Shown: positions 17,049 to 26,801, numbered from the stretch's first letter. The stretch is 64,000 nucleotides of DNA from SZUA-36 sp963759155 (GCA_963759155.1 CAVWXX010000015.1:248001-312000); one strand, 5' to 3'. Program-made: numbers and translations. Notes: generated from the sequence alone by a model not told the origin.

Positions 17049-18944
17049 TCACTTGCTCTTATAGATAGGGACAACTTTTGCGGGTTCTGTATTAAAACCG
17101 GATTTGGCCAATTCCGGAACCAGGCGTAGCAGTGCCTGTTGAAGGTATTTGGTGTCGTAACGTCTGACCGCGAGTTCTGAACTGGTCAGCTCGCTACGTA
17201 AATCATCCCAGTCAGCCACACGTGGATGTGCCAGCAGGATTTTTTCATGGGAGGTTCGCTCATAGGGTTCAAGCTCATGAAACAACTGCTCAAATAACTT
17301 TTCACCCGGGCGCAAGCCTGTGTAGATAATTTCTATATCACGCCCCGGTTCCTTGCCGGCAAGACGAATCAGGTGTTCGGCGAGATAGGTAATATTGACC
17401 GGCTCACCCATATCGAGTACAAATATCTCGCCACCACTACCCAGTACAGCCGCCTGCATGATCAACTGGCTGGCCTCTGAAATAGTCATAAAATAACGGG
17501 ATATTTCGGGGTGTGTAACGGTAATCGGTCCGCCTTTGGCGATCTGTTCCTGGAACAGGGGCACGACGCTGCCATTCGAGTTCAGTACGTTGCCAAACCG
17601 CACCGTAATAAAGCACATTTGGGAACGGGCATTCATGTTCTGGCAATACATTTCGGCCACCCGTTTGGTTGCCCCCATAATATTTGCCGGGTTGACCGCT
17701 TTATCGGTTGAAATCAATACAAAGGTGCCGACGCCATGACGTTCCGCCGCCTCGGCAACACGCATGGTGCCAAAAACATTGTTGCGGAATGCTTCGCGGA
17801 CCTGTGTCTGCAAAATCGGCAGGTGCTTATACGCAGCCGCGTGAAATACGACATCCGGCTTGTAGTCCCCGATGACCTTTTCAACCGTGGCAGGGTCACA
17901 GATATCTCCGAGTACCGAGTGAAACAGCAGGTCATGGTATTCGCTGCGCAATTCATGATCGATCCGGTACAGTGCATATTCACTGTGATCCACCACGATC
18001 AATTCAACCGGGTTCAGACGTGCAATCTGACGGCACAGCTCTGAACCAATCGAACCTCCGCCACCGGTAATCATGACACGTTTACCTACCAGGCCGGCTC
18101 GGATGGATTCCCACTCCAGGGAAACCGGGTCACGACCGAGGAGGTCATCGATGACAACCCGTTTCAAATCACCGATCTTGGTTGCCTGTGAACCGAGATC
18201 CTGCAAAGTTGGCAAGGTTCGAAATTCTATTTCGCTAAGCTCACAAACCCCGACGATACGCTGCATCTGCTGATTGGTGGCAGAAGGCATGGCGATGATC
18301 GCCAGATCCGCCTGGTAGGCGGCGCCGATGCCGGGCAGGGAATCAATCACACCGAGTACCGGTATGCCATGGACCTGAGCGCCCCGCAAGCGTTCGTCAT
18401 CATCGAGGAAGCCGATCACGTTAAAACCGCCGCGACGACGCAACTCTCTTTCCAGCATAGCGCCGGAACGGCCCGCGCCTATGATCAGAACCCTTTTGAA
18501 ACCCTTACCGGAATCTGCAACTGTAGTTTGTGAGTCTTTCCAGAACCGGTAGCACATTCTTGGCAGACCCAATAACACGAAAAGTAACACGGGATAAATC
18601 AGGACGGTTGGGGCCCACAGGCTGATCGCCGGACCCTTTACAAGTGCAAGCATGGCGAGGATTGCAATGGTGCCAAAAATGCTGGCTCGCGCGATATTCC
18701 ACATGTCGGGGAAACTGGCGAAACGCCATAAACCTTTATATAAACCGGTGGCCCACAGAACACTGCCCTGAAGCAAAAGAACGATACCCAGGCTCATCAG
18801 GTTCGAAAAATTGCTGCCAAAGGCTGTTGTTGACGTACTTTCAATGAACCATGCTGCTACCATCCACGCAATGATGACCATGCATAAGTCATGCACGATG
18901 ACTGCTGCTCGCGGGTGGCGAATAATTTCAATTATCCTTTTCAT
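17049..18944 (-). CDS. Membrane-bound UDP-N-acetylglucosamine 4,6-dehydratase-type protein (PglF/WbpM/CapD family)
   Basis: A 631-residue inner-membrane SDR enzyme of the type that makes UDP-4-keto-6-deoxy sugars for O-antigen or protein glycosylation. Four hydrophobic segments fill roughly residues 10-125. A first Rossmann-like region has IGAGRSGAMLERELRR, and the catalytic SDR begins ITGGGGSIGSELCRQI with STDKAVNPANIMGATKR further on, as in WbpM/PglF. The exact sugar product cannot be read from the sequence. Its ATG overlaps the stop of the upstream transferase (ATGA), and galU follows after 6 bp. Confidence 0.9.
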   Translation of the reverse strand: MKRIIEIIRHPRAAVIVHDLCMVIIAWMVAAWFIESTSTTAFGSNFSNLMSLGIVLLLQGSVLWATGLYKGLWRFASFPDMWNIARASIFGTIAILAMLALVKGPAISLWAPTVLIYPVLLFVLLGLPRMCYRFWKDSQTTVADSGKGFKRVLIIGAGRSGAMLERELRRRGGFNVIGFLDDDERLRGAQVHGIPVLGVIDSLPGIGAAYQADLAIIAMPSATNQQMQRIVGVCELSEIEFRTLPTLQDLGSQATKIGDLKRVVIDDLLGRDPVSLEWESIRAGLVGKRVMITGGGGSIGSELCRQIARLNPVELIVVDHSEYALYRIDHELRSEYHDLLFHSVLGDICDPATVEKVIGDYKPDVVFHAAAYKHLPILQTQVREAFRNNVFGTMRVAEAAERHGVGTFVLISTDKAVNPANIMGATKRVAEMYCQNMNARSQMCFITVRFGNVLNSNGSVVPLFQEQIAKGGPITVTHPEISRYFMTISEASQLIMQAAVLGSGGEIFVLDMGEPVNITYLAEHLIRLAGKEPGRDIEIIYTGLRPGEKLFEQLFHELEPYERTSHEKILLAHPRVADWDDLRSELTSSELAVRRYDTKYLQQALLRLVPELAKSGFNTEPAKVVPIYKSK

Positions 18945-19981
18945 TTGAACCGAACTTCAGCAGTCATGCCAAGCCTCCAATTTGCAATGTGCCAACCTGT
19001 CGCCAGAACTAACAAGGTAAGCCCCACCATCGCAATGGCATATTGCGGATATATTGTTGCCAGCACGATGACCGGCAGCACCAAGAACACGTTAATGGCC
19101 TGATAAAGCACCAGCACCTGGCGGTGCGACCATCCCAGGGCAATTAGCCGCTGGTAGACGTGGTGAGCGTGCGCAGTATACCACCGCTCTCCACGGAATG
19201 CCCTTGCGAGCAAAGTCAAGGTCGCATCGACAAGGAACACGGACATGATCAAAATGGAAATGGGCAAATCCAGACTGCCGGTATACAGGCCATAGATGGC
19301 GAACGATGCGAATATGAAGCCCAGCGGCACACTGGACACATCGCCCATAAACACCCTTGCATTCGGGAAGTTTAACGGCAGAAAGCCCGCACAGGCAGCC
19401 GCCACGGCCAGGGCAATCAAGGCCGTAGCCTGCTCGCCGCCAGCCTGGAACAAGACTGCCATTACCAGGCCTGCAAAAACACCTTGAAAACCTGCCATAC
19501 CGTTACTTCCATCCATGAAGTTATATACATTCATCAACCAGACAATTGACAGGATGATGACGGCTACAACAAATACGTCCTTCAATGAAAAGACCCAGGC
19601 GGCAGATCCTATCAGCCAGATACTGACCACAAGCTGAACGACCAGGCGCACAAACGAAGAAACCGGTACCCTGTCATCGCGCCACCCGACCACTGCGAGC
19701 AACAGTACACCGGGAAGCATGTTTTGCCACCAAAAAACGGGTAAAGAAATAATTAACTCGAGGCAAAGAGTGGTTATCACAATACTGAAAACCAGGCCAA
19801 GACCACCGCCGGTCGGTGTCGCATGAGAATGACTTTGGCGCTCTCCCGGCAATGCGATCATGCCGGATTTCTGCGCAAGCCTAAGTGCCCACAGACAACT
19901 GAAATAGCTGAGCACACCGGCAAACAAACCAACGGCGAACCACACGCCAGGTACTTGCCAGGATTGGGCAACCAGGTTCAC
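18941..19981 (-). CDS. Undecaprenyl-phosphate sugar-1-phosphate transferase (WecA/WbpL-like)
   Basis: A 346-residue polytopic membrane protein that starts lipid-linked glycan synthesis by moving a sugar-1-phosphate from a UDP-sugar onto undecaprenyl phosphate. Visible family motifs are VYNFMDGSNGMAG (catalytic Asp region), NARVFMGDVSSVPLGF and HAHHVYQRL (cytoplasmic loop). About ten hydrophobic segments are evident. The start is GTG, 3 bp after lapB. With the following dehydratase it forms the WbpL-WbpM pair seen in Pseudomonas O-antigen clusters; the other glycosyltransferases are not in this window. Confidence 0.9.
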   Translation of the reverse strand: MNLVAQSWQVPGVWFAVGLFAGVLSYFSCLWALRLAQKSGMIALPGERQSHSHATPTGGGLGLVFSIVITTLCLELIISLPVFWWQNMLPGVLLLAVVGWRDDRVPVSSFVRLVVQLVVSIWLIGSAAWVFSLKDVFVVAVIILSIVWLMNVYNFMDGSNGMAGFQGVFAGLVMAVLFQAGGEQATALIALAVAAACAGFLPLNFPNARVFMGDVSSVPLGFIFASFAIYGLYTGSLDLPISILIMSVFLVDATLTLLARAFRGERWYTAHAHHVYQRLIALGWSHRQVLVLYQAINVFLVLPVIVLATIYPQYAIAMVGLTLLVLATGWHIANWRLGMTAEVRFK

Positions 19982-19984
19982 CGA

Positions 19985-21151
19985 TCACTCACCCAGAACA
20001 CCGCGTATGATCCGCGTGGTACTCCAGCTTTTGCAGCTGGGGCATTGCCAGTGGTGACTGTGACCTGCATAACCGCAATGCGTACAGCGAAATGAGTTTT
20101 GTCTTGCCAGAAGTTTTTGTGCCACCGCGCGCAGAATTTCATCACCGGACTCTGTTTCCGGTCCACCTTCGAGCTTTAACTGTATCAGGTAATCCAGGCC
20201 CTTTACCGACGGGCGACGGGTCAATGCATCAGCCAGGTAACGTGTGGCCGCATCAAGCCCCTGCTCCTCGCGAATGACTTTTGTCAGTGACACTAGCAGG
20301 CTGATGCCATCATAGTCTTTTGACCATGCCTGCATACTGGCCAGCGCCCTGGGAAACTCTTCCGCTTTGTGGGCACAGTCCAGATAGGCCTCCAGAATGT
20401 CATGAATATATTCCAGATTCATTTCTGCAATTTCTTCATAAACGTCCAGCGCTTCGGTGAACATTTCCTGTTGCTGGGCAATCCTGGCCAGGGTGAGACG
20501 TGCACGTATACTTTCCGGGAAATACCGCCTGGCCTGACGCAGATGTTTTCTGGCGGCAGCTGGTTTGTTTTCAACCAGGTCGTTTTCTGCCATTTCACAG
20601 CAAAAATGCGCCATCACCAGGCCCATCTTCTCACCCGTCACGTCTTCGAGTTTTTGTGCCTGTTCAATAGCCTTGTCCCAGTCTTTTTCCTGTTGATAAA
20701 TATCCAGCAGGTGACGTAAGGCGGATGGTGCTTGTGAGTCGCGTTCGATTAACTCGGTGAACAGGTTTTCAGCACGATCAAAAAGACCGGCTCGCATATA
20801 GTCTTCACCAAGTTCGAGTAAGGCCCGGGTTTTCTGGCGCTCTTCCAGACCTGATTTGGAAATGATATTTTGATGGACCCTAATCGCGCGCTCCACCTCA
20901 CCCCGTCGTCTGAAAAGACTGCCCAGTGCGAGATGTGTTTCCACGGTATCAGCGGTGACCTCGGCCATTTCGATAAAAACAGCGATCGCCTTGTCCGGCT
21001 GTTCATCCAGCAGATAATTAAGTCCCTGGAAGTAGCGGTTGCTGAAATTACGATTTCGTTTGAGTTCACCACGACGGGTTGTATTTTTGGCAAGAATCCA
21101 ACCACCCCAGGCGGCGGCCGGAATCAGTGCCAGCAACAGGGTTTCAATCAT
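19985..21151 (-). CDS. lapB: Lipopolysaccharide assembly protein B (LapB/YciM)
   Basis: LapB is an inner-membrane adaptor that delivers LpxC to FtsH and so limits LPS synthesis. The 388 residues show an N-terminal membrane anchor (LLLALIPAAAWGGWILA), a series of tetratricopeptide repeats from about residue 45 to 330, and a C-terminal rubredoxin-like metal site CTHCGYAGH...CPSCKSW. It overlaps the lapA stop by 8 bp. Order rpsA-ihfB-lapA-lapB is conserved in gammaproteobacteria. Confidence 0.94.
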   Translation of the reverse strand: MIETLLLALIPAAAWGGWILAKNTTRRGELKRNRNFSNRYFQGLNYLLDEQPDKAIAVFIEMAEVTADTVETHLALGSLFRRRGEVERAIRVHQNIISKSGLEERQKTRALLELGEDYMRAGLFDRAENLFTELIERDSQAPSALRHLLDIYQQEKDWDKAIEQAQKLEDVTGEKMGLVMAHFCCEMAENDLVENKPAAARKHLRQARRYFPESIRARLTLARIAQQQEMFTEALDVYEEIAEMNLEYIHDILEAYLDCAHKAEEFPRALASMQAWSKDYDGISLLVSLTKVIREEQGLDAATRYLADALTRRPSVKGLDYLIQLKLEGGPETESGDEILRAVAQKLLARQNSFRCTHCGYAGHSHHWQCPSCKSWSTTRIIRGVLGE

Positions 21152-21422
21152 CGGGGAGACTTAAATCGGTACTGTCTTTTTTAGCCAGCGCTGCGCGTGC
21201 TTTGCGCAACTGGAGTCGAAGTGGCAGGATACGCGCAAAATAAATCGCGGTCACCCCCATCACGACGCCCAGTGAGAAGCCCAGCAGGATCGCGAGGCCG
21301 AGAGGAAGCTCGAACTGCACCCATAGAAGGTCCAGTGGAACCGGGCTGGAATTAAGGGTTCCAACCAGTAGCCCAACCACGATGGCTACTATCGCCACCA
21401 GGAAAAAGCCCAATTTTTTCAC
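21144..21422 (-). CDS. lapA: Lipopolysaccharide assembly protein A (LapA)
   Basis: A 92-residue inner-membrane protein that works with LapB. Two transmembrane helices (about residues 4-22 and 38-62) flank a short periplasmic turn NSSPVPLDLLW, followed by a basic coiled tail (RLQLRKARAAL). The start codon is GTG at 21422. It overlaps lapB by 8 bp and lies 25 bp after ihfB. Confidence 0.9.
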   Translation of the reverse strand: MKKLGFFLVAIVAIVVGLLVGTLNSSPVPLDLLWVQFELPLGLAILLGFSLGVVMGVTAIYFARILPLRLQLRKARAALAKKDSTDLSLPDD

Positions 21423-21447
21423 GATAAACTCGATCCTTTAAAAGTGA

Positions 21448-21732
21448 TCAGGATTGGTTGTCTACCCGGTCACGCAATGATTTACCCGGTTTAAAATGCG
21501 GCACATGCTTACCCGGCAGTGCGACGGCTTCACCGGTTTTTGGGTTACGACCCATTCTGGGTGCGCGATGGTGCAAGGAAAAACTCCCGAAACCCCGGAT
21601 TTCGATACGTTCGCCGGTAGAAAGTGAGCTACTCATTTGCTCCAAAATGGATTTGACGCCAAGTTCGACATCCAGATGTGCCAAGTGTTGTTGCACATCG
21701 GCAAGACGATCAATTAATTCTGATTTAGTCAT
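21448..21732 (-). CDS. ihfB: Integration host factor beta subunit IhfB
   Basis: DNA-bending protein that pairs with IhfA in nucleoid organisation, recombination and sigma-54 promoters. From the ATG at 21732 it is 94 residues, the normal length, beginning MTKSELIDRLAD. RIEIRGFGSFSLHHRAPRMG and RNPKTGEAV form the DNA-binding beta arm with the intercalating proline. An in-frame start at 21792 would add 20 atypical residues overlapping the rpsA terminator. It follows rpsA as in most gammaproteobacteria. Confidence 0.96.
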   Translation of the reverse strand: MTKSELIDRLADVQQHLAHLDVELGVKSILEQMSSSLSTGERIEIRGFGSFSLHHRAPRMGRNPKTGEAVALPGKHVPHFKPGKSLRDRVDNQS

Positions 21733-21772
21733 TTTTTTCTCGTGTCCCTTTTTTGAGTTTTCAGACTCTGTC

Positions 21773-21807
21773 AAAAAGCGGGCGATTCGCATTGAACCGC
21801 CCGCTTT
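21773..21807 (-). terminator. Rho-independent terminator after rpsA
   Basis: A perfect 10-bp stem (AAAGCGGGCG/CGCCCGCTTT) with a 13-nt loop lies 6 bp after the rpsA stop; on the minus strand it leads into TTTTTGA. It separates rpsA from ihfB, so ihfB probably depends on readthrough or its own promoter. Confidence 0.85.
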
Positions 21808-21812
21808 CCTTA

Positions 21813-23489
21813 TCAGCTATCCTGGTCGAGTTGCGCTTTGAGCAATTCACCCAGTGAGGTGGTACCACTGGCAGCATTCTGCGAATGGTAATCCTCAAGT
21901 GCCTCGGCAAGTTCGTCGTCTTCCAATGCACGGATAGACAAGGCCAGACTGCGGTTCTTGCGGTCAAGACTGATAAATTTAGCCTCAACTTCATCACCGA
22001 CACTGAGTTCCTTGCTGGCATCTTCAACACGCTCTTTCTTGATGTCAGAAGCACGCAGATAACCATCAACGCCATCAGACAGTTCAATCACAGCACCACG
22101 GGCATCCACTTCCTTGACGATGCCTTTCACCTGGCTTCCACGCGGATTTTCCGCCATGAAAGTTGCAAACGGATCCTGGTCAAGCTGTTTCAGGCCCAGT
22201 GAGATACGTTCACGTTCAGGATCGACTGCCAATACCACAGCTTCAACCTCTTCACCCTTGGCGAAGTTGCGAACGGATTCATCACCCGGTGTGAGCCATG
22301 AGATGTCAGATAAATGAACCAGGCCGTCGATACCACCATCCAGGCCAATGAAGATGCCGAAGTCGGTAATAGACTTGATGGCGCCGGTAACACGATCACC
22401 CTTGTTATGGGTGGCTGCGAAAGTTTCCCACGGATTAGAAGCACACTGCTTCATACCCAGTGAAATACGACGACGTTCTTCGTCGATCTCCAGAACCATG
22501 ACTTCGGTTTCGTCACCGGTCTGAACAACCTTGGCAGGATTGATGTTCTTGTTGGTCCAGTCCATTTCAGATACATGCACCAAACCTTCAACACCATCTT
22601 CGATTTCAACAAAGCAACCGTAATCGGTAATGTTGGAAACATGACCAAACAGACGTGAACCCACCGGGTAACGGCGAGCCAGATCACTCCATGGATCATC
22701 ACCCAACTGCTTCAGGCCAAGTGAAACACGGTTACGTTCACGATCGAAACGCAATACACGTACTTCAAGCTCATCACCTACGTTGACCACTTCACTTGGA
22801 TGACGAACACGCTTCCACGCCATATCCGTGATATGCAACAGACCATCGATACCGCCCAGATCAATGAAGGCGCCATAATCGGTGAGGTTCTTGACCACGC
22901 CCGTTACCTTGGCACCCTCTTCCAGGCCTTCCAGTAACTGCTCGCGCTCTGCACTGAACTCAAGTTCAACGACGGCGCGACGGGATACAACCACGTTATT
23001 GCGTTTACGGTCGAGCTTAATGATTTTGAAGTCAAGATCCTTGCCTTCAAGGTAAGTCGGGTCACGAACAGGACGTACATCCACCAAAGAACCCGGCAGG
23101 AATGCACGAATATCATTGATATCGACCGTAAAGCCACCTTTGACTTTTCCGCTGATTTTGCCCTGGATGGTCTCTTCGCCAGTGAAGGCGCTTTCGAGTT
23201 TGTCCCAAACCATGGCACGTTTGGCTTTTTCACGTGACAGTCGGGTTTCACCGTAACCATCTTCAATGGCTTCAAGAGAAACTTCTACACTATCTCCAAC
23301 TGCTACTTCCAGTTCTCCGTCCAAAGAACGGAACTGGTAAATGGGCACAATGCCCTCTGATTTTAATCCGGCGTTGACGACGACTACGTCATCTCTGATT
23401 TCAACTACGGTACCGGTAATAATACTTCCTGGCGTCAGGCTTTGTGTCGCGAGGCTTTGTTCAAATAATTCAGCGAAACTTTCAGTCAT
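21813..23489 (-). CDS. rpsA: 30S ribosomal protein S1
   Basis: S1 binds mRNA at the 30S subunit and is needed to translate most messages with structured leaders. From the ATG at 23489 it is 558 residues starting MTESFAELFEQSL, as in E. coli, with six S1 repeats of the pattern V.G.VK.I.DYGAFIDL..IDGLLHITDM. An in-frame start at 23510 would add seven residues. The start has only a weak Shine-Dalgarno (GAG), a known trait of rpsA. The 110-bp leader holds two short hairpins, including 23546-23561. Confidence 0.97.
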   Translation of the reverse strand: MTESFAELFEQSLATQSLTPGSIITGTVVEIRDDVVVVNAGLKSEGIVPIYQFRSLDGELEVAVGDSVEVSLEAIEDGYGETRLSREKAKRAMVWDKLESAFTGEETIQGKISGKVKGGFTVDINDIRAFLPGSLVDVRPVRDPTYLEGKDLDFKIIKLDRKRNNVVVSRRAVVELEFSAEREQLLEGLEEGAKVTGVVKNLTDYGAFIDLGGIDGLLHITDMAWKRVRHPSEVVNVGDELEVRVLRFDRERNRVSLGLKQLGDDPWSDLARRYPVGSRLFGHVSNITDYGCFVEIEDGVEGLVHVSEMDWTNKNINPAKVVQTGDETEVMVLEIDEERRRISLGMKQCASNPWETFAATHNKGDRVTGAIKSITDFGIFIGLDGGIDGLVHLSDISWLTPGDESVRNFAKGEEVEAVVLAVDPERERISLGLKQLDQDPFATFMAENPRGSQVKGIVKEVDARGAVIELSDGVDGYLRASDIKKERVEDASKELSVGDEVEAKFISLDRKNRSLALSIRALEDDELAEALEDYHSQNAASGTTSLGELLKAQLDQDS

Positions 23490-23545
23490 GGGTTTAATCT
23501 CAACAAACATTCTGTTTAATTAACAAAATGTCCACCTGGTTATGG

Positions 23546-23561
23546 GGCACATGATTGTGCC
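23546..23561 (-). promoter_or_regulatory. Hairpin in the rpsA leader
   Basis: GGCAC and GTGCC pair with a 6-nt loop about 57 bp before the rpsA ATG. A second small hairpin (CACCCA/TGGGTG) lies some 25 bp upstream near 23580-23594, followed by GTTTT. S1 is known to repress its own translation, and structured leader elements would fit that, but no specific regulatory fold is recognised. Confidence 0.35.
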
Positions 23562-23634
23562 GGTTAATAAAACCACCACCCACCATGGGTGAAGGCACAT
23601 TTATCTTTTACAAACAGCAGCTTAAACTACAGTG

Positions 23635-24315
23635 TCAGATCAAAGAAACGATTTTATCGAACACCTCATCAATGCTCAATTGGGTCGAATCTATGATCAC
23701 TGCATTCTCAGCCGGTCTTAGCGGTGCGACCTTACGCGACTGATCGCGCAAATCACGGGCTTTGATCTCTTTGAAAAGGCGCGTGAGATTAACACTTTCC
23801 CCTTTTTCTTTCAACTGCTTATAACGTCGTTGGGCACGAATCTCTGCGCTTGCGGTAAGAAATATCTTAAGTTTTGCATCCGGAAAAATCACGGTTCCCA
23901 TATCCCGGCCATCGGCTACCAGTCCCGGTGACTGGCGAAAACGTCTTTGCCGCCCGGTCAAAGCTGATCTGACGGCAGGGATCGCGGCTATTTTGGAAGC
24001 CATGACACCTGTTTCTTCAAAGCGTAACTGATCACTGACATCCTCCCCATCCAGCCATGTAACCACGTCAACCCCATTGGTTTCAAAGCGAATGTCAAGA
24101 TTGGCAGCAAGTTCACCCAGTGCAACTTCGTCTTCCAGTGACAGTTGCCGCTTCATGACAGCCAGGGCGGTCAGGCGATAAAGGGCGCCACTATCCAGGA
24201 AGTGCCAGCCAAGGTGATTGGCCAGACGGGTCGTTATTGTGCCCTTGCCGGAACCACCAGGACCGTCAACGGCAATAACCGGTACATGGGCTGCCTGTGC
24301 TTCCACGTGACTCAA
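23635..24315 (-). CDS. cmk: Cytidylate kinase Cmk
   Basis: Phosphorylates CMP and dCMP. The 226 residues have the P-loop VDGPGGSGKGTI, HFLDSGALYRLTA, DGRDMGTVIFPDAKLKIFLTAS and the lid RRYKQLKEKG. The start is uncertain: TTG at 24315 overlaps the aroA stop, and GTG at 24306 is three codons downstream; both give a normal N-terminus. The aroA-cmk-rpsA order is conserved in gammaproteobacteria. Confidence 0.95.
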   Translation of the reverse strand: MSHVEAQAAHVPVIAVDGPGGSGKGTITTRLANHLGWHFLDSGALYRLTALAVMKRQLSLEDEVALGELAANLDIRFETNGVDVVTWLDGEDVSDQLRFEETGVMASKIAAIPAVRSALTGRQRRFRQSPGLVADGRDMGTVIFPDAKLKIFLTASAEIRAQRRYKQLKEKGESVNLTRLFKEIKARDLRDQSRKVAPLRPAENAVIIDSTQLSIDEVFDKIVSLI

Positions 24316-25613
24316 AGCGACTCTGCCACCCGCATGACTGCACCCAGCCGCCGCATGTCATCGGTGAAACCCGGGTATGAGGTTGCAATATATTCGGCTT
24401 CATCGACCAGGACAGGGTCTGAGGCTACCAGTCCCAACACCGCAAAAGACATCGCACAGCGGTGATCGCAATGACTTTGAACCCGTGCGCCGGAAACTTT
24501 TCCACCGGTGATATCAATACCGTCCGGGTACTCCTGCAACTCCACTCCCAGCTTTTTCAAACCGGCAGCCATGACAGCGATCCGGTCACTTTCTTTAACG
24601 CGCAGTTCTGCTGCACCCCTGATCCTTGTTGTACCCGTGGCGCTAACGGCCAGGGCCATTAACAGGGGCAGTTCATCGATCATATCGGGAACCAGGGACT
24701 CGGGCACGTCAATGGCTTGCAGATTGCCATTAAACACCAGGCGAATATCACCGACGGGTTCGGTGCTTTGAGCGGACAGGTTTGTAATGCGAACATCAGC
24801 ACCCATTGCTTCAAGACAACGCAAAAAACCAGTACGGGTGGGGTTCATTCCCACCTGTCGCAGCGTGACATCAGAACCCGGCGTAAGGGCTGCTGCAGCC
24901 AGTGCAAAGACGGCAGAGGAAATATCAGCCGGCACTGAAAACCGGCTGGCTTTTAGTTTAGAGCCACCTTCAACACTACACGCTGAAGGCAGGTCAACAC
25001 CAAATATCGGTAACATGCGCTCGGTGTGGTCCCTGCTCAGGTGAGGTTCCTGAACGCGGGTGGTACCGGACGCAAAAAGACCTGCAAGCAATACGCAGGA
25101 TTTAATTTGTGCGCTGGCAACGGGAGATTCGTATTCAATCCCGTGCAAGCCGCGAGTCGCACGTATATGCAAGGGTGCAGTGCCGTCTTCCGACGCCGTT
25201 ATATCTGCACCCATCAGTGTTAATGGGGCAACGATACGCCGCATGGGCCTGCTATTCAGGGACTCATCGCCACTTAATGTGCTGTCAAAACCCTGACCAC
25301 TCAACACACCTGCCAGCAAACGCATCGCGGTACCGGAATTTCCCATTTGCAGAAGCCCATTGGCTGGTGGTTTGAGAGCCCCTGCGGTACCCGTAACAAA
25401 AATTCTGTTATCACGCCGCTCTACCACCGCGCCCAATTGCTCGCAAGCCTTCATCGTCGCCAGGGTGTCTTCGCTTTCAAGCAGACCACTCAACTCGGAG
25501 CGTCCTTCGGCAAGACTGGAAAAAATCAGCGCCCTGTGGCTGATGGATTTATCACCTGGCGGGGTAATCTCACCCCGTAATCCGGATTCTGCCGGTTCAA
25601 CCGTGAGAATCAT
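24312..25613 (-). CDS. aroA: 3-phosphoshikimate 1-carboxyvinyltransferase AroA (EPSP synthase)
   Basis: Sixth step of the shikimate pathway, joining PEP to shikimate-3-phosphate. The 433 residues have PPGDKSISHRALI at the N-terminus, LQMGNSGTAMRLLAG (PEP site), GDESLNSRPMRR, KESDRIAVMAAGL and DHRCAMSFAVLGL. It follows pheA by 42 bp and overlaps cmk. Unlike in Pseudomonas, hisC and tyrA do not sit between pheA and aroA. Confidence 0.97.
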   Translation of the reverse strand: MILTVEPAESGLRGEITPPGDKSISHRALIFSSLAEGRSELSGLLESEDTLATMKACEQLGAVVERRDNRIFVTGTAGALKPPANGLLQMGNSGTAMRLLAGVLSGQGFDSTLSGDESLNSRPMRRIVAPLTLMGADITASEDGTAPLHIRATRGLHGIEYESPVASAQIKSCVLLAGLFASGTTRVQEPHLSRDHTERMLPIFGVDLPSACSVEGGSKLKASRFSVPADISSAVFALAAAALTPGSDVTLRQVGMNPTRTGFLRCLEAMGADVRITNLSAQSTEPVGDIRLVFNGNLQAIDVPESLVPDMIDELPLLMALAVSATGTTRIRGAAELRVKESDRIAVMAAGLKKLGVELQEYPDGIDITGGKVSGARVQSHCDHRCAMSFAVLGLVASDPVLVDEAEYIATSYPGFTDDMRRLGAVMRVAESL

Positions 25614-25655
25614 TTCATCACCCTTTTAATCGATATTGAATACAGGTCGCCGGCA

Positions 25656-26801
25656 TCAAGAATCGGTTGCGGCATTTGACACACCAAGGCTACTGACGGC
25701 TTTTGGATAAGACCCCAGCACCCGGGTCAGACTGGCTTGACCCTGCATCTCCGCCAGTGCCGATTTCAATGGCCCGGCCTCAGCGTGACCGTCGACATCA
25801 ATAAAAAACACATAAGACCAGCGGCCTGCCCTGGCAGGACGTGATTCAATCCGGCTCATATTCAAGGCATGCCGGGCCAATGGCGAAAGTAAGGAATGTA
25901 AAGCCCCGGGGCCTTCATCACCAGCCAGCAACAAGGTGGTTTTGTCGTCACCTGAAGGGGGCAGCAACTGTCGGCCTATCACCAGGAAGCGGGTCGCATT
26001 ATCAGCACGATCTTCAATGCGTGCGAACAAAACCGGTACCCCGTAAATTTCAGCGGCGGATTGACTGGATATCGCTGCTGCATCCGGTGAATGCCGCACA
26101 CGTCTTGCCGCCTCTGCATTGCTGCTGACAGCAATACATTCTGCCGTGGGAAGGTTCTGGCGAATCCAGTTCCTGCATTGTGATAATGACTGCTGATGAG
26201 AATAGATTCGCTCTATTTGTGCCAGGCTTTTGGCCTGGCTCAACAAATTATGGTGAATGGCCATTTCAATTTCACCGCAAATCTTCAAGTCAGAGTCAAT
26301 AAACCTGTCCAGCGTATGGCTGACTATTCCCTGGTTGGAGTTTTCTACCGGTACGACACCAAAATCCGCCTCCATGGACTCCACCTGGGTAAAAACATCG
26401 TCAATACCGGTCACACCCAACGCCTGCACCGAGTGCCCGAAATGTTGATTGACTGCCTGTTGCGTAAACGTACCTTCCGGGCCAAGGTAAGCGATTTTCA
26501 GTGGCTCCTGCTGGGCCAGGCAAACCGACATGATCTCTCTGAAAAGGCGCAACATTTCGGCATCACTGATCGGACCCTGGTTACGTTCCACCACGGCCCG
26601 TAAAACCTGTGCCTCTCGTTCAGGCCGGTAGTAATCAACAGCATTCTCAAGCTGCCCTTTGGATTCGCGTACCGCCCTTGCCAGGCGCGCCCGGTCACTG
26701 ATCATGGCCTGAATTTGCGCATCCAGCGTGTCGATCTCCCGGCGTACTTCATCCAGCGTGGGCTGGTTCTTGCTATTCGGTACTTGTTTGCTGTCTTTCA
26801 T
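25656..26801 (-). CDS. pheA: Bifunctional chorismate mutase / prephenate dehydratase PheA
   Basis: Converts chorismate to phenylpyruvate for phenylalanine synthesis. The 381 residues contain an AroQ-type chorismate mutase (about 15-95; EIDTLDAQIQAMISDRARLA), prephenate dehydratase (about 100-280; YLGPEGTFTQQA, VPVENSNQGIVSHTLD, DRADNATRFLVIG with the TRF motif) and a C-terminal ACT domain (GALHSLLSPLARHALNMSRIESRP, the ESRP feedback site). The ATG at 26801 overlaps the serC stop by one base (TGATG); the TTG just before it is not needed. Confidence 0.96.
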   Translation of the reverse strand: MKDSKQVPNSKNQPTLDEVRREIDTLDAQIQAMISDRARLARAVRESKGQLENAVDYYRPEREAQVLRAVVERNQGPISDAEMLRLFREIMSVCLAQQEPLKIAYLGPEGTFTQQAVNQHFGHSVQALGVTGIDDVFTQVESMEADFGVVPVENSNQGIVSHTLDRFIDSDLKICGEIEMAIHHNLLSQAKSLAQIERIYSHQQSLSQCRNWIRQNLPTAECIAVSSNAEAARRVRHSPDAAAISSQSAAEIYGVPVLFARIEDRADNATRFLVIGRQLLPPSGDDKTTLLLAGDEGPGALHSLLSPLARHALNMSRIESRPARAGRWSYVFFIDVDGHAEAGPLKSALAEMQGQASLTRVLGSYPKAVSSLGVSNAATDS

